Shown: piece after piece, positions 43,137 through 52,128 of the stretch | Numbering within the stretch: the stretch's first letter is position 1 | Layout: every line of letters starts with the position of its first letter | Assembly: GCA_910589155.1 (NCBI GenBank) | Contig: CAJURY010000006.1 | Coordinates: forward strand, 9,217-73,216 | Length of the DNA stretch: 64,000 bases | From: an uncultured Oscillospiraceae bacterium | Lineage (GTDB): Bacteria; Bacillota; Clostridia; Oscillospirales; Oscillospiraceae | Direction: 5' to 3' | Made by a program: the position numbers and the translations under genes | The notes under the pieces: model-generated | The model's database searches: none | The model's input: only the letters and a program-made list of their open reading frames with translations | What the model was told of the DNA's origin: nothing

Positions 43137-45104
43137 TCATTTCTCTTCTAATTTTAGGGATTCTATATTTTCAGCCTCCGCCGCTGGCAGTTCCTCCGGT
43201 TCGTCCGGCTGGCAGGTGTAAAACGTCGCGGACATGGGAGGAATGTCGAAGCAGCAAGAATGCAGATAGCTGCCGTAGGAAACAGGTTCGCTCTTTTTGG
43301 GAGAAACCGGCATACCGGTTCCGCCGTATTTTGTTTCGTCGGAGTTCAAAACCGGCGTATAGGTTCCCGCCACAGGCACGCCCAGCCGGAAGCTGGGTCT
43401 GGGGACGGGGCAGAAATTGAAAATGGCAATGACCTCGTTTTTCTCCCGGTCGATGCGCCGGAAGGCGTAAATGCTCTGGTCGGCGGCGTTTGGCTCAATC
43501 CACTGGAAGCCGTCCCAGCCGCAGTCGTCGTCCCATAGGGGGGTGTTTTCCAGATAAAAATGATTGAGCTTCTTGGAAAAGGCCAGACATTGACGGTGCC
43601 GGTCGTAGTCCAAAAGCAGCCAGTCTAATTCCCGGTCGAAGCGCCATTCGATAAACTGGCCGAATTCGTTGCCCATAAAGTTCAGCTTTTTGCCGGGATG
43701 GGCGAACATAAATCCCAGCATCGCCCGAAGATTGTTGAATTTTTGGTCGTAATCCCCCGGCATTTTGTTCACCAGGGAGCACTTGCCATGCACCACCTCG
43801 TCGTGGCTCAGGGGCAAAATAAAGTTTTCGGAGAACGCGTAAGTCAAAGAGAAGGTCAGCTTGCTGTGATGGTATTTGCGAAACAGCGGGTCTTCCTTCA
43901 TGTATTTCAGTAAATCGTTCATCCAACCCATGTTCCATTTGAAAAGGAAGCCCAGACCGCCGTCGAAATCCGGCTTTGTCACCATGGGGAAGGTGGTGGA
44001 TTCCTCGGCTACCATAATCGCCCCGGGGCGCACCGCGAAAGCCGCCCGGTTCACTGCCCGCAGCAGCTCGATGGCCTCCAGATTTTCCCGCCCGCCGTAG
44101 CGGTTGGGACGGTAATTGGAGCGATTGTAGTCCAGATACAGCATGGAGGACACCGCGTCTACCCGCAGCCCGTCAAAATGGAACTGGGTGAGCCAGTACA
44201 CGGCGTTGGATACCAGAAAGCTTTTGACCTCCGGCCGGCCGAAATCAAAAATCCGGGTGGTCCAGTCGGGATGCTCGTTCATCATGGGGTCGGACAGCTC
44301 GTAGGTGCACGAGCCGTCAAATTCGTAAAGCCCGTATTCGTCCTTGGGAAAATGCGCCGGCACCCAGTCCAGCAGCACGCCGATTCCCGCCTGGTGCAGC
44401 TTGTCCACCAGAAGCTTCAGTCCTTCTCCGTCGCCGTAGCGGGCGGTGGGGGCAAAGTAGCCGCTGACCTGATAGCCCCAGCTCGGCTCAAAGGGATATT
44501 CGGAAAGGGGCGTGAATTCCACATGGGTGTAGCCCATTTCCATGACGTAGGCGGGAAGCAGCTCCGCCAACTCTGCGTAGGTGTAGCGGGTTCCATCCTC
44601 TTTACGCCGCCAGGAACCCAGATGCACCTCATAAATGTTCATAGGCTGGTGCAGCGCGTCTTTTTTGCCAGCGGCGTCCATCCACGCCTTGTCCTTCCAG
44701 ACATGGGGCTTGTCCGTGGGAATCAGGCTGCTGGTATCCGGTAGCGGGGTCATGCCCACGCCGTAGGGATCGGCTTTCATCACACGCCTGCCATAGTTGT
44801 CTACCACATATTTATAAGCCTGACCGGGCTTTGGGAAAGGAGAAAACGCTTCCCACACGCCGCCGCCAATGGGCTGCATGGGTAAGTCTTCCGGGTTCCA
44901 GAAATTAAAATCTCCCGCCACTTGCAGCTTTTCCGCTCTTGGCGCCCAGGTGCGGAACACATAGCCGGAAACGCCTTCCCGCACCGCCTTGTGGCAGCCG
45001 AGGAAATCAAAAGCGCGGATGGCGGTTCCGGCGCCGAACTCCCGCAAAAAATCTGCCGGGGACTGGGTCTTTTTGTTTTGTTTTGTGTTTCTTTTTTCAC
45101 GCAT
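43137..45104 (-). CDS. glgB: 1,4-alpha-glucan branching enzyme
   Basis: A 655-residue GH13 branching enzyme. An N-terminal CBM48 domain (VFRTWAPRAEKLQVAGDFNFW) precedes the barrel. Catalytic residues: Asp in GLRVDAVSSMLYLDY, Glu in IMVAEESTTFP and Asp in LPLSHDEVVHGK. It introduces alpha-1,6 branches into glycogen. It is shorter than E. coli GlgB because it lacks the extra N1 domain, which is usual in this group. The ATG at 45104 is ten bases from AAGGAG; a TTG two codons earlier is six from it and could be the start. First gene of the glgBCDA unit. The long N-terminal extension possible in the same frame has no support. Confidence 0.94.
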   Translation of the reverse strand: MREKRNTKQNKKTQSPADFLREFGAGTAIRAFDFLGCHKAVREGVSGYVFRTWAPRAEKLQVAGDFNFWNPEDLPMQPIGGGVWEAFSPFPKPGQAYKYVVDNYGRRVMKADPYGVGMTPLPDTSSLIPTDKPHVWKDKAWMDAAGKKDALHQPMNIYEVHLGSWRRKEDGTRYTYAELAELLPAYVMEMGYTHVEFTPLSEYPFEPSWGYQVSGYFAPTARYGDGEGLKLLVDKLHQAGIGVLLDWVPAHFPKDEYGLYEFDGSCTYELSDPMMNEHPDWTTRIFDFGRPEVKSFLVSNAVYWLTQFHFDGLRVDAVSSMLYLDYNRSNYRPNRYGGRENLEAIELLRAVNRAAFAVRPGAIMVAEESTTFPMVTKPDFDGGLGFLFKWNMGWMNDLLKYMKEDPLFRKYHHSKLTFSLTYAFSENFILPLSHDEVVHGKCSLVNKMPGDYDQKFNNLRAMLGFMFAHPGKKLNFMGNEFGQFIEWRFDRELDWLLLDYDRHRQCLAFSKKLNHFYLENTPLWDDDCGWDGFQWIEPNAADQSIYAFRRIDREKNEVIAIFNFCPVPRPSFRLGVPVAGTYTPVLNSDETKYGGTGMPVSPKKSEPVSYGSYLHSCCFDIPPMSATFYTCQPDEPEELPAAEAENIESLKLEEK

Positions 45105-45603
45105 AGTCAAAATGCACTCCTTGCTGCCGGAAAAAGAGGACAAGGCCTGTTTCCCCAGTATGGATATTCGCATTGTAGCTGCCGCGCCGCGACAATGCAA
45201 CAGAATCCCGTCGAAAACGCGAAGCGGTTGTTTTGAAGCGGTAAAATGCACATCATACTGCCTCAGTCTTAAAGATACCACATTTTTGCCAGCTTGAAAA
45301 GAGTAAATATTGTATAAATTATACAGGGCAAAATGGAATTTCTCCAGAGAAAAACAGAAAAATGCAAAAGAAAAACCCACGGTTTTATGCCTAAAGTTCC
45401 GAATGTCAGGGGACAAACAGGGAAAAAATACCACATTTGATGGCAAAAACGGAATTGGTTGTTTTGTACAATTTTTGTGAGTATATACAAACCGCCCTTG
45501 TGCGCCTTTTTGCAGCGCGGCGGGCGTCCAGCCAAAAGACCGCCCAAATAGCCGGCGCGGCTGATTCAGGAATCGTCCTTGCTGGAAATTTTGTAAAAAA
45601 GTG
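45105..45603. other. Divergent intergenic region between glgB and rpmH
   Basis: About 500 nt. The glgB leader lies on the minus side; a TATAAT at about 45310-45320 on the minus strand suggests a start of transcription roughly 200 nt before glgB, but its -35 is weak. A short AT-rich plus-strand stretch precedes the rpmH promoter at 45604. Short open frames on both strands lack ribosome sites and family features. Confidence 0.4.
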
Positions 45604-45632
45604 TTGACCTGCAAAAAGTTTTCGGGTATAAT
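45604..45632 (+). promoter_or_regulatory. Strong promoter of rpmH
   Basis: TTGACC (45604-45609) and perfect TATAAT (45627-45632), spacer 17 bp, about 105 nt upstream of rpmH. Confidence 0.85.
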
Positions 45633-45737
45633 ACACTGGTATATGTGGCCTCGGATTTTGAGGTCAATTTTCGTTTGCTTTGCTGCGGCCGCAAGCCGGC
45701 TGTTGAGCATTATTTTACAACAGGAGGTGTTACCCCA

Positions 45738-45872
45738 ATGCTGCGTACCTATCAACCCAGAAAGCGTCACAGAGCCAAAGTTCATGGTTTCAGACAGAGA
45801 ATGTCTACCACCAATGGCCGTAAGGTGCTTGCCCGCCGTCGCGCCAAGGGCCGTAAGACCCTGTCCGCCTAA
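45738..45872 (+). CDS. rpmH: 50S ribosomal protein L34
   Basis: A 44-residue L34 protein with the family opening LRTYQPRKRHRAKVHGFR and closing VLARRRAKGRKTLSA. It binds the 23S rRNA near the exit tunnel. The ATG at 45738 follows AGGAGGTGTTACCCCA. Usually near the origin of replication with rnpA and yidC, as here; dnaA is not in the window. Confidence 0.97.
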   Translation: MLRTYQPRKRHRAKVHGFRQRMSTTNGRKVLARRRAKGRKTLSA

Positions 45873-45976
45873 GGCAGCGCGATACCTCGAAATGTGCAAT
45901 GATGCCGGAGAAAGTAGATTTTTGTGGGGTGAATGGATGCTTTTCTGTTCGCCCCATCAATTTAAAGCTCCATTTT

Positions 45977-46007
45977 AGCCAGACGGCGGACAAGCCGCCG
46001 TCTGGCT
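45977..46007 (+). terminator. Hairpin between rpmH and rnpA
   Basis: A 13-bp perfect stem (AGCCAGACGGCGG with CCGCCGTCTGGCT) followed by TGGTGGTTTTTTC. It is a probable partial terminator that gives more rpmH mRNA than rnpA mRNA, as in other Firmicutes. Confidence 0.65.
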
Positions 46008-46039
46008 TGGTGGTTTTTTCGGCTGAAAAGGAGCAATTT

Positions 46040-46384
46040 ATGGAGTTCTCCACACCGCTGAAGCTGAATCATATTTTTCGCCGGCTGTATCATGCCGGCA
46101 GCCATAGCGCCAACCGCTACCTTGTGCTTTATTGCCGCAAAAACCACACGCCGGGAAACCGGGTGGGGATTACCGTAGGCAAAAAGCTGGGAAAAGCCGT
46201 GGTGCGCAACCGTGTGCGCCGCCGCCTGCGGGAAATTTACCGTCTGAATGAGGAAAGCTTTCACAGGGGGTATGACATTGTGGTGGTGGCCAGAGGGCAA
46301 GCGGTGGACGCTTCCTTTCAGCAATTGCAAAACGCCTACTTGTCCTTGGCGAAGCGGCTGGGACTTTTGGAGCCGAAACCATGA
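46040..46384 (+). CDS. rnpA: Ribonuclease P protein component
   Basis: A 114-residue basic protein that helps RNase P RNA process tRNA 5' ends. Seen: FRRLYHAGSHSANRYLVLYC at about 15-34 and the RNR signature GKAVVRNRVRRRLREIYR. The ATG at 46040 follows AAAAGGAG; a longer in-frame start would cross the rpmH terminator. Overlaps yidD by four bases (ATGA). Length is normal. Confidence 0.96.
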   Translation: MEFSTPLKLNHIFRRLYHAGSHSANRYLVLYCRKNHTPGNRVGITVGKKLGKAVVRNRVRRRLREIYRLNEESFHRGYDIVVVARGQAVDASFQQLQNAYLSLAKRLGLLEPKP

Positions 46385-46593
46385 AAAAATTGCTGCTTTT
46401 CCTCATCCGCTTCTATCAAAAGCACATTTCACCCGCGTTCCCCGCGCGTTGCCGCTTCTGCCCTACCTGCTCCCAGTACGCGCTGGAAGCGATTTCACGA
46501 TACGGCGCGCTCCGTGGCGGCCGTCTTGCAGTGCGGCGTTTGCTGCGCTGTCATCCGTTTTACAAAGGGGACTGGTATGATCCGGTGCCCTAA
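46381..46593 (+). CDS. yidD: Membrane protein insertion efficiency factor YidD
   Basis: A 70-residue YidD protein. Seen: LIRFYQKHISP, CRFCPTCSQYALEAI and the CHPFYKGDWYDPVP end, diagnostic of the family. Family members assist YidC/Sec insertion of membrane proteins. It overlaps rnpA (ATGA) and precedes yidC by 51 nt, the standard order. Confidence 0.95.
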   Translation: MKKLLLFLIRFYQKHISPAFPARCRFCPTCSQYALEAISRYGALRGGRLAVRRLLRCHPFYKGDWYDPVP

Positions 46594-46644
46594 CCAAATT
46601 CTCCGCTTCATAAGCGGATGTTCCATGAATATTGGAGGAACTGA

Positions 46645-47895
46645 ATGTTTTTAGCCTTTAGTCTCAGCGATATTATTCGCATTCCCTTCGGCTTTATTTT
46701 GGAGCAGCTTTACCGGCTGACTTCCGACTATGGTTTTTCCCTGATTTTGTTTGCCGTTTTTGTCAAGCTGATTCTGCTTCCAACCACTGTTAAGAGTAAA
46801 AAAGGTATGATGGCCATGTCCCGGCTTACGCCGCTGTCTCAGGCCATTCAGAAAAAATATGGCGACGACCAGCAAAAGGCTCAGGCGGCCATCAGTCAGC
46901 TTTACAAGGATGAGGGGGTAAGCCCCTTCGGCGGCTGTCTGTGGGGTCTTTTACCTATGCTGCTGCTGCTTCCTTTGTATCAGGTTATTCGCCAGCCCAT
47001 GGTCTATATGCTGCATATGTCGGCGGAGCAGGCCGCCCAGGTGGTTTCCATTGTGAAAACCAATCTGCCGGACGCTTTCGGCGCCAATAGTTATTATGAT
47101 CAGGTAGTTGCCGCGCCCTATATCCAGCAGTTTGCAAATGAAATTAAAAATGTCCTGCCGGAACTGAACGTTGCCGCTATGCCGGTTTTGAATTTCCGTT
47201 TCTTCGGCATCGATTTGGGACAGATTCCCCAGTGGCAGATCTGGAAGTGGGACGCTTATACGTGGAACAACATTGGATTGCTCTTGATGGCGTTGGCTTC
47301 CGCCGGCGTGAACCTGGTTTCCATGGTGGTGAGCCAGAAAATGAGCGGTTCCGTCGCCACCAACGAACTGGGCGAAAAGGACGAAAGCGCGGCCAAGGCT
47401 GCTGCCGGTACCAACAAGACGATGATGCTCATTATGCCCATTATGTCCTTGTGGATTGGTTTCACCATTCCCAGTGCTTTGTCTCTTTACTGGACGGTGC
47501 AGGGTATTTTCGCGCTGATAGCCGATGTGATTTTGACCAAACGCTACCGTAAGATTTATGATGCGGAAGACGCCCAGAAGCGAGCCAAGGCAGCGCTTTT
47601 GGCGGCGGAAGAAGCCGAAAAAGAGCGTATCCGCGCCCAGCGCCGGGCGGAAAATCCCGACGGCATTGTGGAAAACACCAGCAAGAAAAAAAGAGCGCAA
47701 CAGCAGCGCATGGCAAGCGAAGCCGCTGCGAAAGAATACGCCGCGAAAATGGCCGCTTTGCGGGGCGAAGCGCCGGAGGAGGGAAAAAAGAACGCGCCTT
47801 CCGGCGACCCGGCAAGACCCTACGCGAAAGGCCGCAATTATAAAGCCGACCGCTATGTCAGCTTTTCCAGCGATGTGGAGGACGATGAGGAGTAA
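46645..47895 (+). CDS. yidC: Membrane protein insertase YidC (OxaA type)
   Basis: A 416-residue insertase. Five transmembrane segments are expected; the conserved positively charged hydrophilic groove is seen as MSRLTPLSQAIQKKYGDDQQK, with CLWGLLPMLLLLPLY and IMSLWIGFTIPSALSLYW for later helices. The C-terminal tail (about 320-416) is charged and low in complexity (repeated KRA and AEEAEKERIRAQRRAEN), typical of Firmicutes YidC2 that contacts ribosomes. No long N-terminal periplasmic domain, as expected for Gram-positives. ATG with GGAGG upstream. The following jag gene starts 2 nt after its stop. Confidence 0.94.
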   Translation: MFLAFSLSDIIRIPFGFILEQLYRLTSDYGFSLILFAVFVKLILLPTTVKSKKGMMAMSRLTPLSQAIQKKYGDDQQKAQAAISQLYKDEGVSPFGGCLWGLLPMLLLLPLYQVIRQPMVYMLHMSAEQAAQVVSIVKTNLPDAFGANSYYDQVVAAPYIQQFANEIKNVLPELNVAAMPVLNFRFFGIDLGQIPQWQIWKWDAYTWNNIGLLLMALASAGVNLVSMVVSQKMSGSVATNELGEKDESAAKAAAGTNKTMMLIMPIMSLWIGFTIPSALSLYWTVQGIFALIADVILTKRYRKIYDAEDAQKRAKAALLAAEEAEKERIRAQRRAENPDGIVENTSKKKRAQQQRMASEAAAKEYAAKMAALRGEAPEEGKKNAPSGDPARPYAKGRNYKADRYVSFSSDVEDDEE

Positions 47896-47897
47896 TT

Positions 47898-48779
47898 ATG
47901 GAAAAATCGATTATTACCACTGGCAAAACCTTTGACGCAGCCGTGCAGGCCGCCTTGGAGCAGCTTGGCATGGAGCGGGAACAGGTTTCAGTCCAGCTTC
48001 TGGAAACCGCCAAGTCCGGCGTTTTTGGTATTGGCGCCCGCCCCTGCAAGGTTCAGGTGAGTTATGTGGCTCCCGATGAAACGCCAAAAGCGCCGGAAGC
48101 CCCCGCCGCGCCCACCCCCGCCTTGTCTGCCGCGTCCCGTTCCAAGGCGAAAAAGTCCGCCGCGCCTGCTGCGCCCAAGGCAGCGCCCAAGCCGGTGGCC
48201 TCCGCGCCCAAAGCGGAGCGTCCCGTTCGCCCGGAAAGACCGGAGCGCGTGCGGGAAGAGCGCAAGCCCCGTCCGGAGAAGGCGGAGCTTCTGGAAAAAC
48301 CTGTTAAGACCTATGCGGTTGCGGAACCTGGTTCCAAGGAGGCCCAGATTGAGGCTTTCCTGAAGGGGCTGGTAGAGCATATGGGTTCCGACGCGGTGCC
48401 CCATGCATGGAAAACAGAGAACGGCTATCAGGCGGAGCTGACCGGCAAAAATCTGGGGATGCTGATTGGCCGGCGAGGCGATACCCTGGACGCGATCCAA
48501 CATTTGACAAACTACGCTGTGAATCGCGGGTTGGACGAGCGGGTGCGCGTTACAGTGGATGCAGAGGATTACCGCCTGAAGCGGGAAGAATCCCTGTCCC
48601 GTTACGCCAGAAAAAAGGCGCAACAGGTGCTTAAAATGCGCCGGCATACCACGTTGGAACCTATGAACGCCTATGAGCGTCATGTGATTCATGCCAGTTT
48701 GCAGGATATGGAAAACATTTCCACCCATTCCACCGGCGTAGACCCCAACCGCCGTGTGGTGATTGAGTATGTAAGATAA
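47898..48779 (+). CDS. RNA-binding protein Jag (KhpB)
   Basis: A 293-residue protein with Jag_N (about 1-55, IITTGKTFDAAVQAALEQLG), an Ala/Pro/Lys-rich linker (about 58-140), a KH domain (about 145-210, LIGRRGDTLDAIQHLTNY) and an R3H domain (about 215-293, YERHVIHASLQD...RRVVIEYV). KhpB/Jag binds RNA with KhpA and influences cell division. Start ATG immediately after the yidC stop. The operon closes with a clear terminator. Confidence 0.95.
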   Translation: MEKSIITTGKTFDAAVQAALEQLGMEREQVSVQLLETAKSGVFGIGARPCKVQVSYVAPDETPKAPEAPAAPTPALSAASRSKAKKSAAPAAPKAAPKPVASAPKAERPVRPERPERVREERKPRPEKAELLEKPVKTYAVAEPGSKEAQIEAFLKGLVEHMGSDAVPHAWKTENGYQAELTGKNLGMLIGRRGDTLDAIQHLTNYAVNRGLDERVRVTVDAEDYRLKREESLSRYARKKAQQVLKMRRHTTLEPMNAYERHVIHASLQDMENISTHSTGVDPNRRVVIEYVR

Positions 48780-48785
48780 CGTAAG

Positions 48786-48822
48786 CGCCAGCCAGGAAGT
48801 TGTTTCCCGGCTGGCGTTTTTT
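48786..48822 (+). terminator. Terminator of the rpmH-rnpA-yidD-yidC-jag operon
   Basis: CGCCAGCC (48786-48793) pairs with GGCTGGCG (48809-48816), with an inner GGAA/TTCC pairing, followed by TTTTTT. Confidence 0.85.
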
Positions 48823-49090
48823 ATAAGGCAGTCGCCGGGGACAGCCGGCTTCTGAAAAGTTCCCGCATCTGGCAAGCGCCCCGCATAATTTTTGTAAAGC
48901 TGCCCAATGGCTCGGTCTTGACCGGCTCGTCGGCGGGGTTGCTTGCTAACCCGTGCGGACAGAGAACTCAAATCGGAAATTTGAAAAGCGAGCGGACACA
49001 TAGTTCGCCCCTTGCGCCCATGGAAGTTCCGACGCAAAAGCTTGTCCTATACTAGTTTTTTAAACCGCACAGGCATTTTTCGTTTGCTCT

Positions 49091-49558
49091 TTACTCGAAA
49101 ACCCCGCTTGGGGTTCCCAGCGCAAGACAGCCAAATTCAGCCAGGCACAGGCAGGAGGGCGTCAAATGCAGACGGTAGCCGCCGATGAAAAGCGAAAATA
49201 AAATAAAGCCGCCGTAGAGCGCCAGCAAAGCTGCCGCTCTGCGGCTTTTTTTCTTGCAGACGCAAAAAATCGCCGCCAACAGAACGAGCATAGCGCCCAG
49301 GGCAAAAAGCAGCGCTGTTTTTGCAGAAAAGAGGGACTGCAAAAGCCCAAAAATGCTCATACTATCCGGTACAGCAAGATCCGCGCCTGTCCCACTGGAG
49401 ACGCTGCCAGGCAGAAAAAAGAGCGCCGCCGCTAGTACAATTGGGATGCAGCGCAGCAAATTCAGATTGCTTTTTTCTTTCTTTTTACGGACTGTGCCGC
49501 AGCAAGAGCAGCGTGTGTCATCCGGCGATAGGATTTGTCCGCAGATGTCGCAGTGCAT
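49091..49558 (-). CDS. Zinc-ribbon membrane protein
   Basis: A 155-residue protein. The N-terminus has two CxxC knuckles (MHCDICGQ and CSCCG) that make a zinc ribbon, followed by several hydrophobic segments (about 38-55, 75-103, 112-130). The ATG at 49558 follows AAAGGAGG at six bases; the longer in-frame form overlaps the operator. It is divergent from the XRE gene at 49675, with the palindrome at 49591-49613 between. The C-terminal end is unclear in function. Confidence 0.7.
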   Translation of the reverse strand: MHCDICGQILSPDDTRCSCCGTVRKKKEKSNLNLLRCIPIVLAAALFFLPGSVSSGTGADLAVPDSMSIFGLLQSLFSAKTALLFALGAMLVLLAAIFCVCKKKSRRAAALLALYGGFILFSLFIGGYRLHLTPSCLCLAEFGCLALGTPSGVFE

Positions 49559-49590
49559 AGCAAGCCTCCTTTTTTTGATCTTATCACCCA

Positions 49591-49613
49591 TTTTAGCGAA
49601 AATTTCGCTAAAA
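49591..49613. promoter_or_regulatory. Palindromic operator candidate
   Basis: Two 11-base arms, TTTTAGCGAAA and TTTCGCTAAAA, flank a single central base, giving a near-perfect palindrome. It sits 32 nt before the zinc-ribbon start and 61 nt before the XRE start, a usual place for a repressor site controlling both divergent genes. The XRE protein is the natural candidate to bind. Confidence 0.6.
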
Positions 49614-49674
49614 GTCAATAGCAAGTTTTGCGTTCCTATACAATCAGCTTATCAACACAGGGAGCGTGGAGAAA

Positions 49675-49890
49675 ATGGTTTATCAGCGCATTCGTGACTT
49701 GCGGGAAGATAAAGATATGACCCAGGTGGAACTGAGCAAAATTCTTCTTTGCAGCCAGCGCATTTACAGCAATTATGAACGGGGCGATGTGGATATTCCT
49801 ACAGAAATTCTAATTAAACTTGCGGATTTTCACCATGTTTCGGTGGATTATCTCCTAAATCGAACCAATAACCCAAAAATGGCGGAATAA
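49675..49890 (+). CDS. Small XRE-family helix-turn-helix regulator
   Basis: A 71-residue protein that is almost only a Cro/C1-type helix-turn-helix: IRDLREDKDMTQVELSKIL, then CSQRIYSNYERGDVDIP and FHHVSVDYLLNRTN. The ATG at 49675 has GGGAG upstream at ten bases; the GTG three codons earlier would sit on that site. It has no dimerisation domain beyond the helix bundle. It is divergent from the zinc-ribbon membrane protein and may control it. A promoter for tex follows at 49899-49927. Confidence 0.85.
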   Translation: MVYQRIRDLREDKDMTQVELSKILLCSQRIYSNYERGDVDIPTEILIKLADFHHVSVDYLLNRTNNPKMAE

Positions 49891-49898
49891 AACCGGTC

Positions 49899-49927
49899 TT
49901 TCCATTTTGAGAAAAATATGGTATCAT
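49899..49927 (+). promoter_or_regulatory. Promoter for tex-birA
   Basis: TTTCCA (49899-49904) and TATCAT (49922-49927) with a 17-bp spacer. Confidence 0.55.
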
Positions 49928-49956
49928 AGCCTTACTTTGAACAAAGGAGATATCCT

Positions 49957-52128
49957 ATGGAACTGGCAGCACTTTTAGCGCAGGAGCTTGGGCAAAAGGA
50001 AGCGTATGTGGCGAACGTCATAAGGCTTCTGGACGAGGGCAACACCATTCCCTTTATCGCCCGCTACCGCAAGGAAATGCACGGCGCAATGGACGATACC
50101 GCCTTGCGCAATCTGGAAACCCGCTTGCAATATCTGCGGAATTTGCAGCAGCGCAGGGAGGAAGTTCTGGCGCTGATTGAAAATCAGGGAAAGCTAACGG
50201 CGGAGCTTTCCGACGCCATCGAAAAGGCGGCGACCCTTGCGGAAATTGAGGATCTTTACCGGCCTTACAAGCAAAAGCGCCGGACCAGAGCAACGATTGC
50301 CAAGGAAAAGGGACTGGAGCCTCTGGCCACTGCAATTTTTGCCCAGGACGGACAAGACCCCGCTTTGTTGGCCCAGAGCTATATCGACCCGGAAAAGGGC
50401 GTGGAAACTGTGGAGGAGGCGCTCGCCGGGGCTTCCGACATCATTGCGGAGCAGCTTTCCGACGATCCCGCTATCCGCAAGGATTTGCGGGCTTTGATGA
50501 AGCGCAAGGCCATTCTGGTTTCCAAGGCCGCCGACCCGGAGGCCGACAGCGTGTACCGGCTGTATTATGATTTTGCCGCCCCGGTGGCAAAATTGCAGGG
50601 GCATCAGGTATTGGCATTGAACCGTGGGGAAAAGGAGGGCTTTTTGAAGCTGTCCGTGGCGCTTCCCGGCAGCGAAGGCTCCGCGCTGGTTTGCCGGAAG
50701 GCGCTGAAGCCCGGACGGCTCATCTCCGCTTTCGTGCAGGCAGCGGCGGAGGACGCTTACGACCGCCTGATCGCCCCCAGCGCCGAGCGGGAGCAGCGAA
50801 GCGACCTCACGGATGCCGCCAGCGAAGGGGCGATTCACAATTTTGCGCTGAATTTAAAGCCCCTTTTGATGCAGCCGCCGGTGAAGGGCTTTGTGACCAT
50901 GGGGCTTGACCCCGGCTACCGCAACGGCTGCAAGGTGGCTGTGGTGGATGAAACCGGCAAGGTGCTGGACACCGCCGTGGTCTATCCCACCTTCTCCCAG
51001 CGGAAAAAGGAGGAGGCCATCGGGGTTTTGGCGGGGCTGGTGCGCAAACACAACGTGCGGCACATCGCCATCGGCAACGGCACCGCTTCCAGAGAAACAG
51101 AGGCCATGACCGTGGAGCTTTTGCAGCAGTGCCCGGCGGTTAGCTACATGATTGTCAGCGAAGCGGGAGCCTCCGTATACTCCGCTTCCCCCCTGGCGGC
51201 GGAGGAATTTCCGGAATACGACGTGAATCTGCGCTCCGCCGTTTCCATTGCCCGGCGGCTGCAAGACCCTCTGGCGGAGCTGGTGAAAATCGATCCCAAG
51301 GCCATCGGCGTGGGGCAGTATCAGCACGATATGCCCCAGAAGCGGCTGGACGAGGCTCTGGGCGCGGTGGTGGAGGACTGCGTCAACGCCGTGGGCGTGG
51401 ATGTAAACACCGCTTCTAAAAGCCTACTGAAGCAGGTGGCGGGGCTGACCGCCGCCACCTCTAAAAATATCGTTTTGTTCCGGGAGGAAAACGGGCCTTT
51501 TTCCAGCCGAAGCCAGCTCAAAAAGGTGCCGAAATTAGGCCCCAAGGCCTTTGAGCAGTGCGCGGGCTTTATCCGGGTGCCGGAAAGCAAGGAAATTCTG
51601 GACAACACCGGGGTGCACCCGGAATCCTACGCTGCCGCCAAGCAGCTTTTGACCCTTTTGGGCTATGAGAAAACGGATGTGGCCGCCGGGAATTTGGGCG
51701 AGCTGCAAAAAAAGGCGGAAAGCTACGGCTGGGAAAATGCGGCGGCGCAGTGCGGCGTAGGCGTGCCCACCTTGCGGGATATTGTCCGGGAGCTGCAAAA
51801 GCCGGGGCGCGACCCCCGGCAGGAGCTGCCCGCACCTATTTTGCGCCGGGATGTGCTGGAAATGAAGGACTTGAAGCCCGGCATGGTGCTCACCGGCACG
51901 GTGCGCAACGTCATTGACTTCGGCGTGTTCGTGGACATTGGCGTGCATCAGGACGGCTTGGTGCATATTTCTCAGGTATGCAATAAATTCATCCGCCACC
52001 CTTCCGAGGCGGTGCAGGTAGGGGACGTGGTGAAGGTCGCGGTGCTGGAAGTGGACGAAAAACGGGGACGCATCAGCCTCACCATGAAAAATCTGCCGAA
52101 AACGGAGGAAAACACCCATGAAGGATGA
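49957..52128 (+). CDS. Tex family RNA-binding transcription accessory protein
   Basis: A 723-residue Tex protein. Seen: N-terminal helical Tex core (GNTIPFIARYRKE and LYRPYKQKRRTRATIAKEKGLEPLA), a YqgF/RuvC-like fold in the middle (MGLDPGYRNGCKVAVVD), helix-hairpin-helix motifs (ASKSLLKQVAGLTA) and a C-terminal S1 domain (GTVRNVIDFGVFVDIGVHQDGLVHIS). Family members bind nucleic acid and influence transcription and toxin genes. The ATG at 49957 follows AAAGGAG. Overlaps birA by 11 nt. Confidence 0.95.
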   Translation: MELAALLAQELGQKEAYVANVIRLLDEGNTIPFIARYRKEMHGAMDDTALRNLETRLQYLRNLQQRREEVLALIENQGKLTAELSDAIEKAATLAEIEDLYRPYKQKRRTRATIAKEKGLEPLATAIFAQDGQDPALLAQSYIDPEKGVETVEEALAGASDIIAEQLSDDPAIRKDLRALMKRKAILVSKAADPEADSVYRLYYDFAAPVAKLQGHQVLALNRGEKEGFLKLSVALPGSEGSALVCRKALKPGRLISAFVQAAAEDAYDRLIAPSAEREQRSDLTDAASEGAIHNFALNLKPLLMQPPVKGFVTMGLDPGYRNGCKVAVVDETGKVLDTAVVYPTFSQRKKEEAIGVLAGLVRKHNVRHIAIGNGTASRETEAMTVELLQQCPAVSYMIVSEAGASVYSASPLAAEEFPEYDVNLRSAVSIARRLQDPLAELVKIDPKAIGVGQYQHDMPQKRLDEALGAVVEDCVNAVGVDVNTASKSLLKQVAGLTAATSKNIVLFREENGPFSSRSQLKKVPKLGPKAFEQCAGFIRVPESKEILDNTGVHPESYAAAKQLLTLLGYEKTDVAAGNLGELQKKAESYGWENAAAQCGVGVPTLRDIVRELQKPGRDPRQELPAPILRRDVLEMKDLKPGMVLTGTVRNVIDFGVFVDIGVHQDGLVHISQVCNKFIRHPSEAVQVGDVVKVAVLEVDEKRGRISLTMKNLPKTEENTHEG

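Noticed and set aside
40776..43151. A 791-codon plus-strand frame opposite glgA/glgD/glgC
   Set aside because: It is an antisense shadow of conserved glycogen genes and shows no motifs.
43137..45899. A 265-residue N-terminal extension of GlgB
   Set aside because: It runs antisense through the rpmH promoter and gene and has low-complexity sequence; the ATG or TTG near 45104 has AAGGAG upstream.
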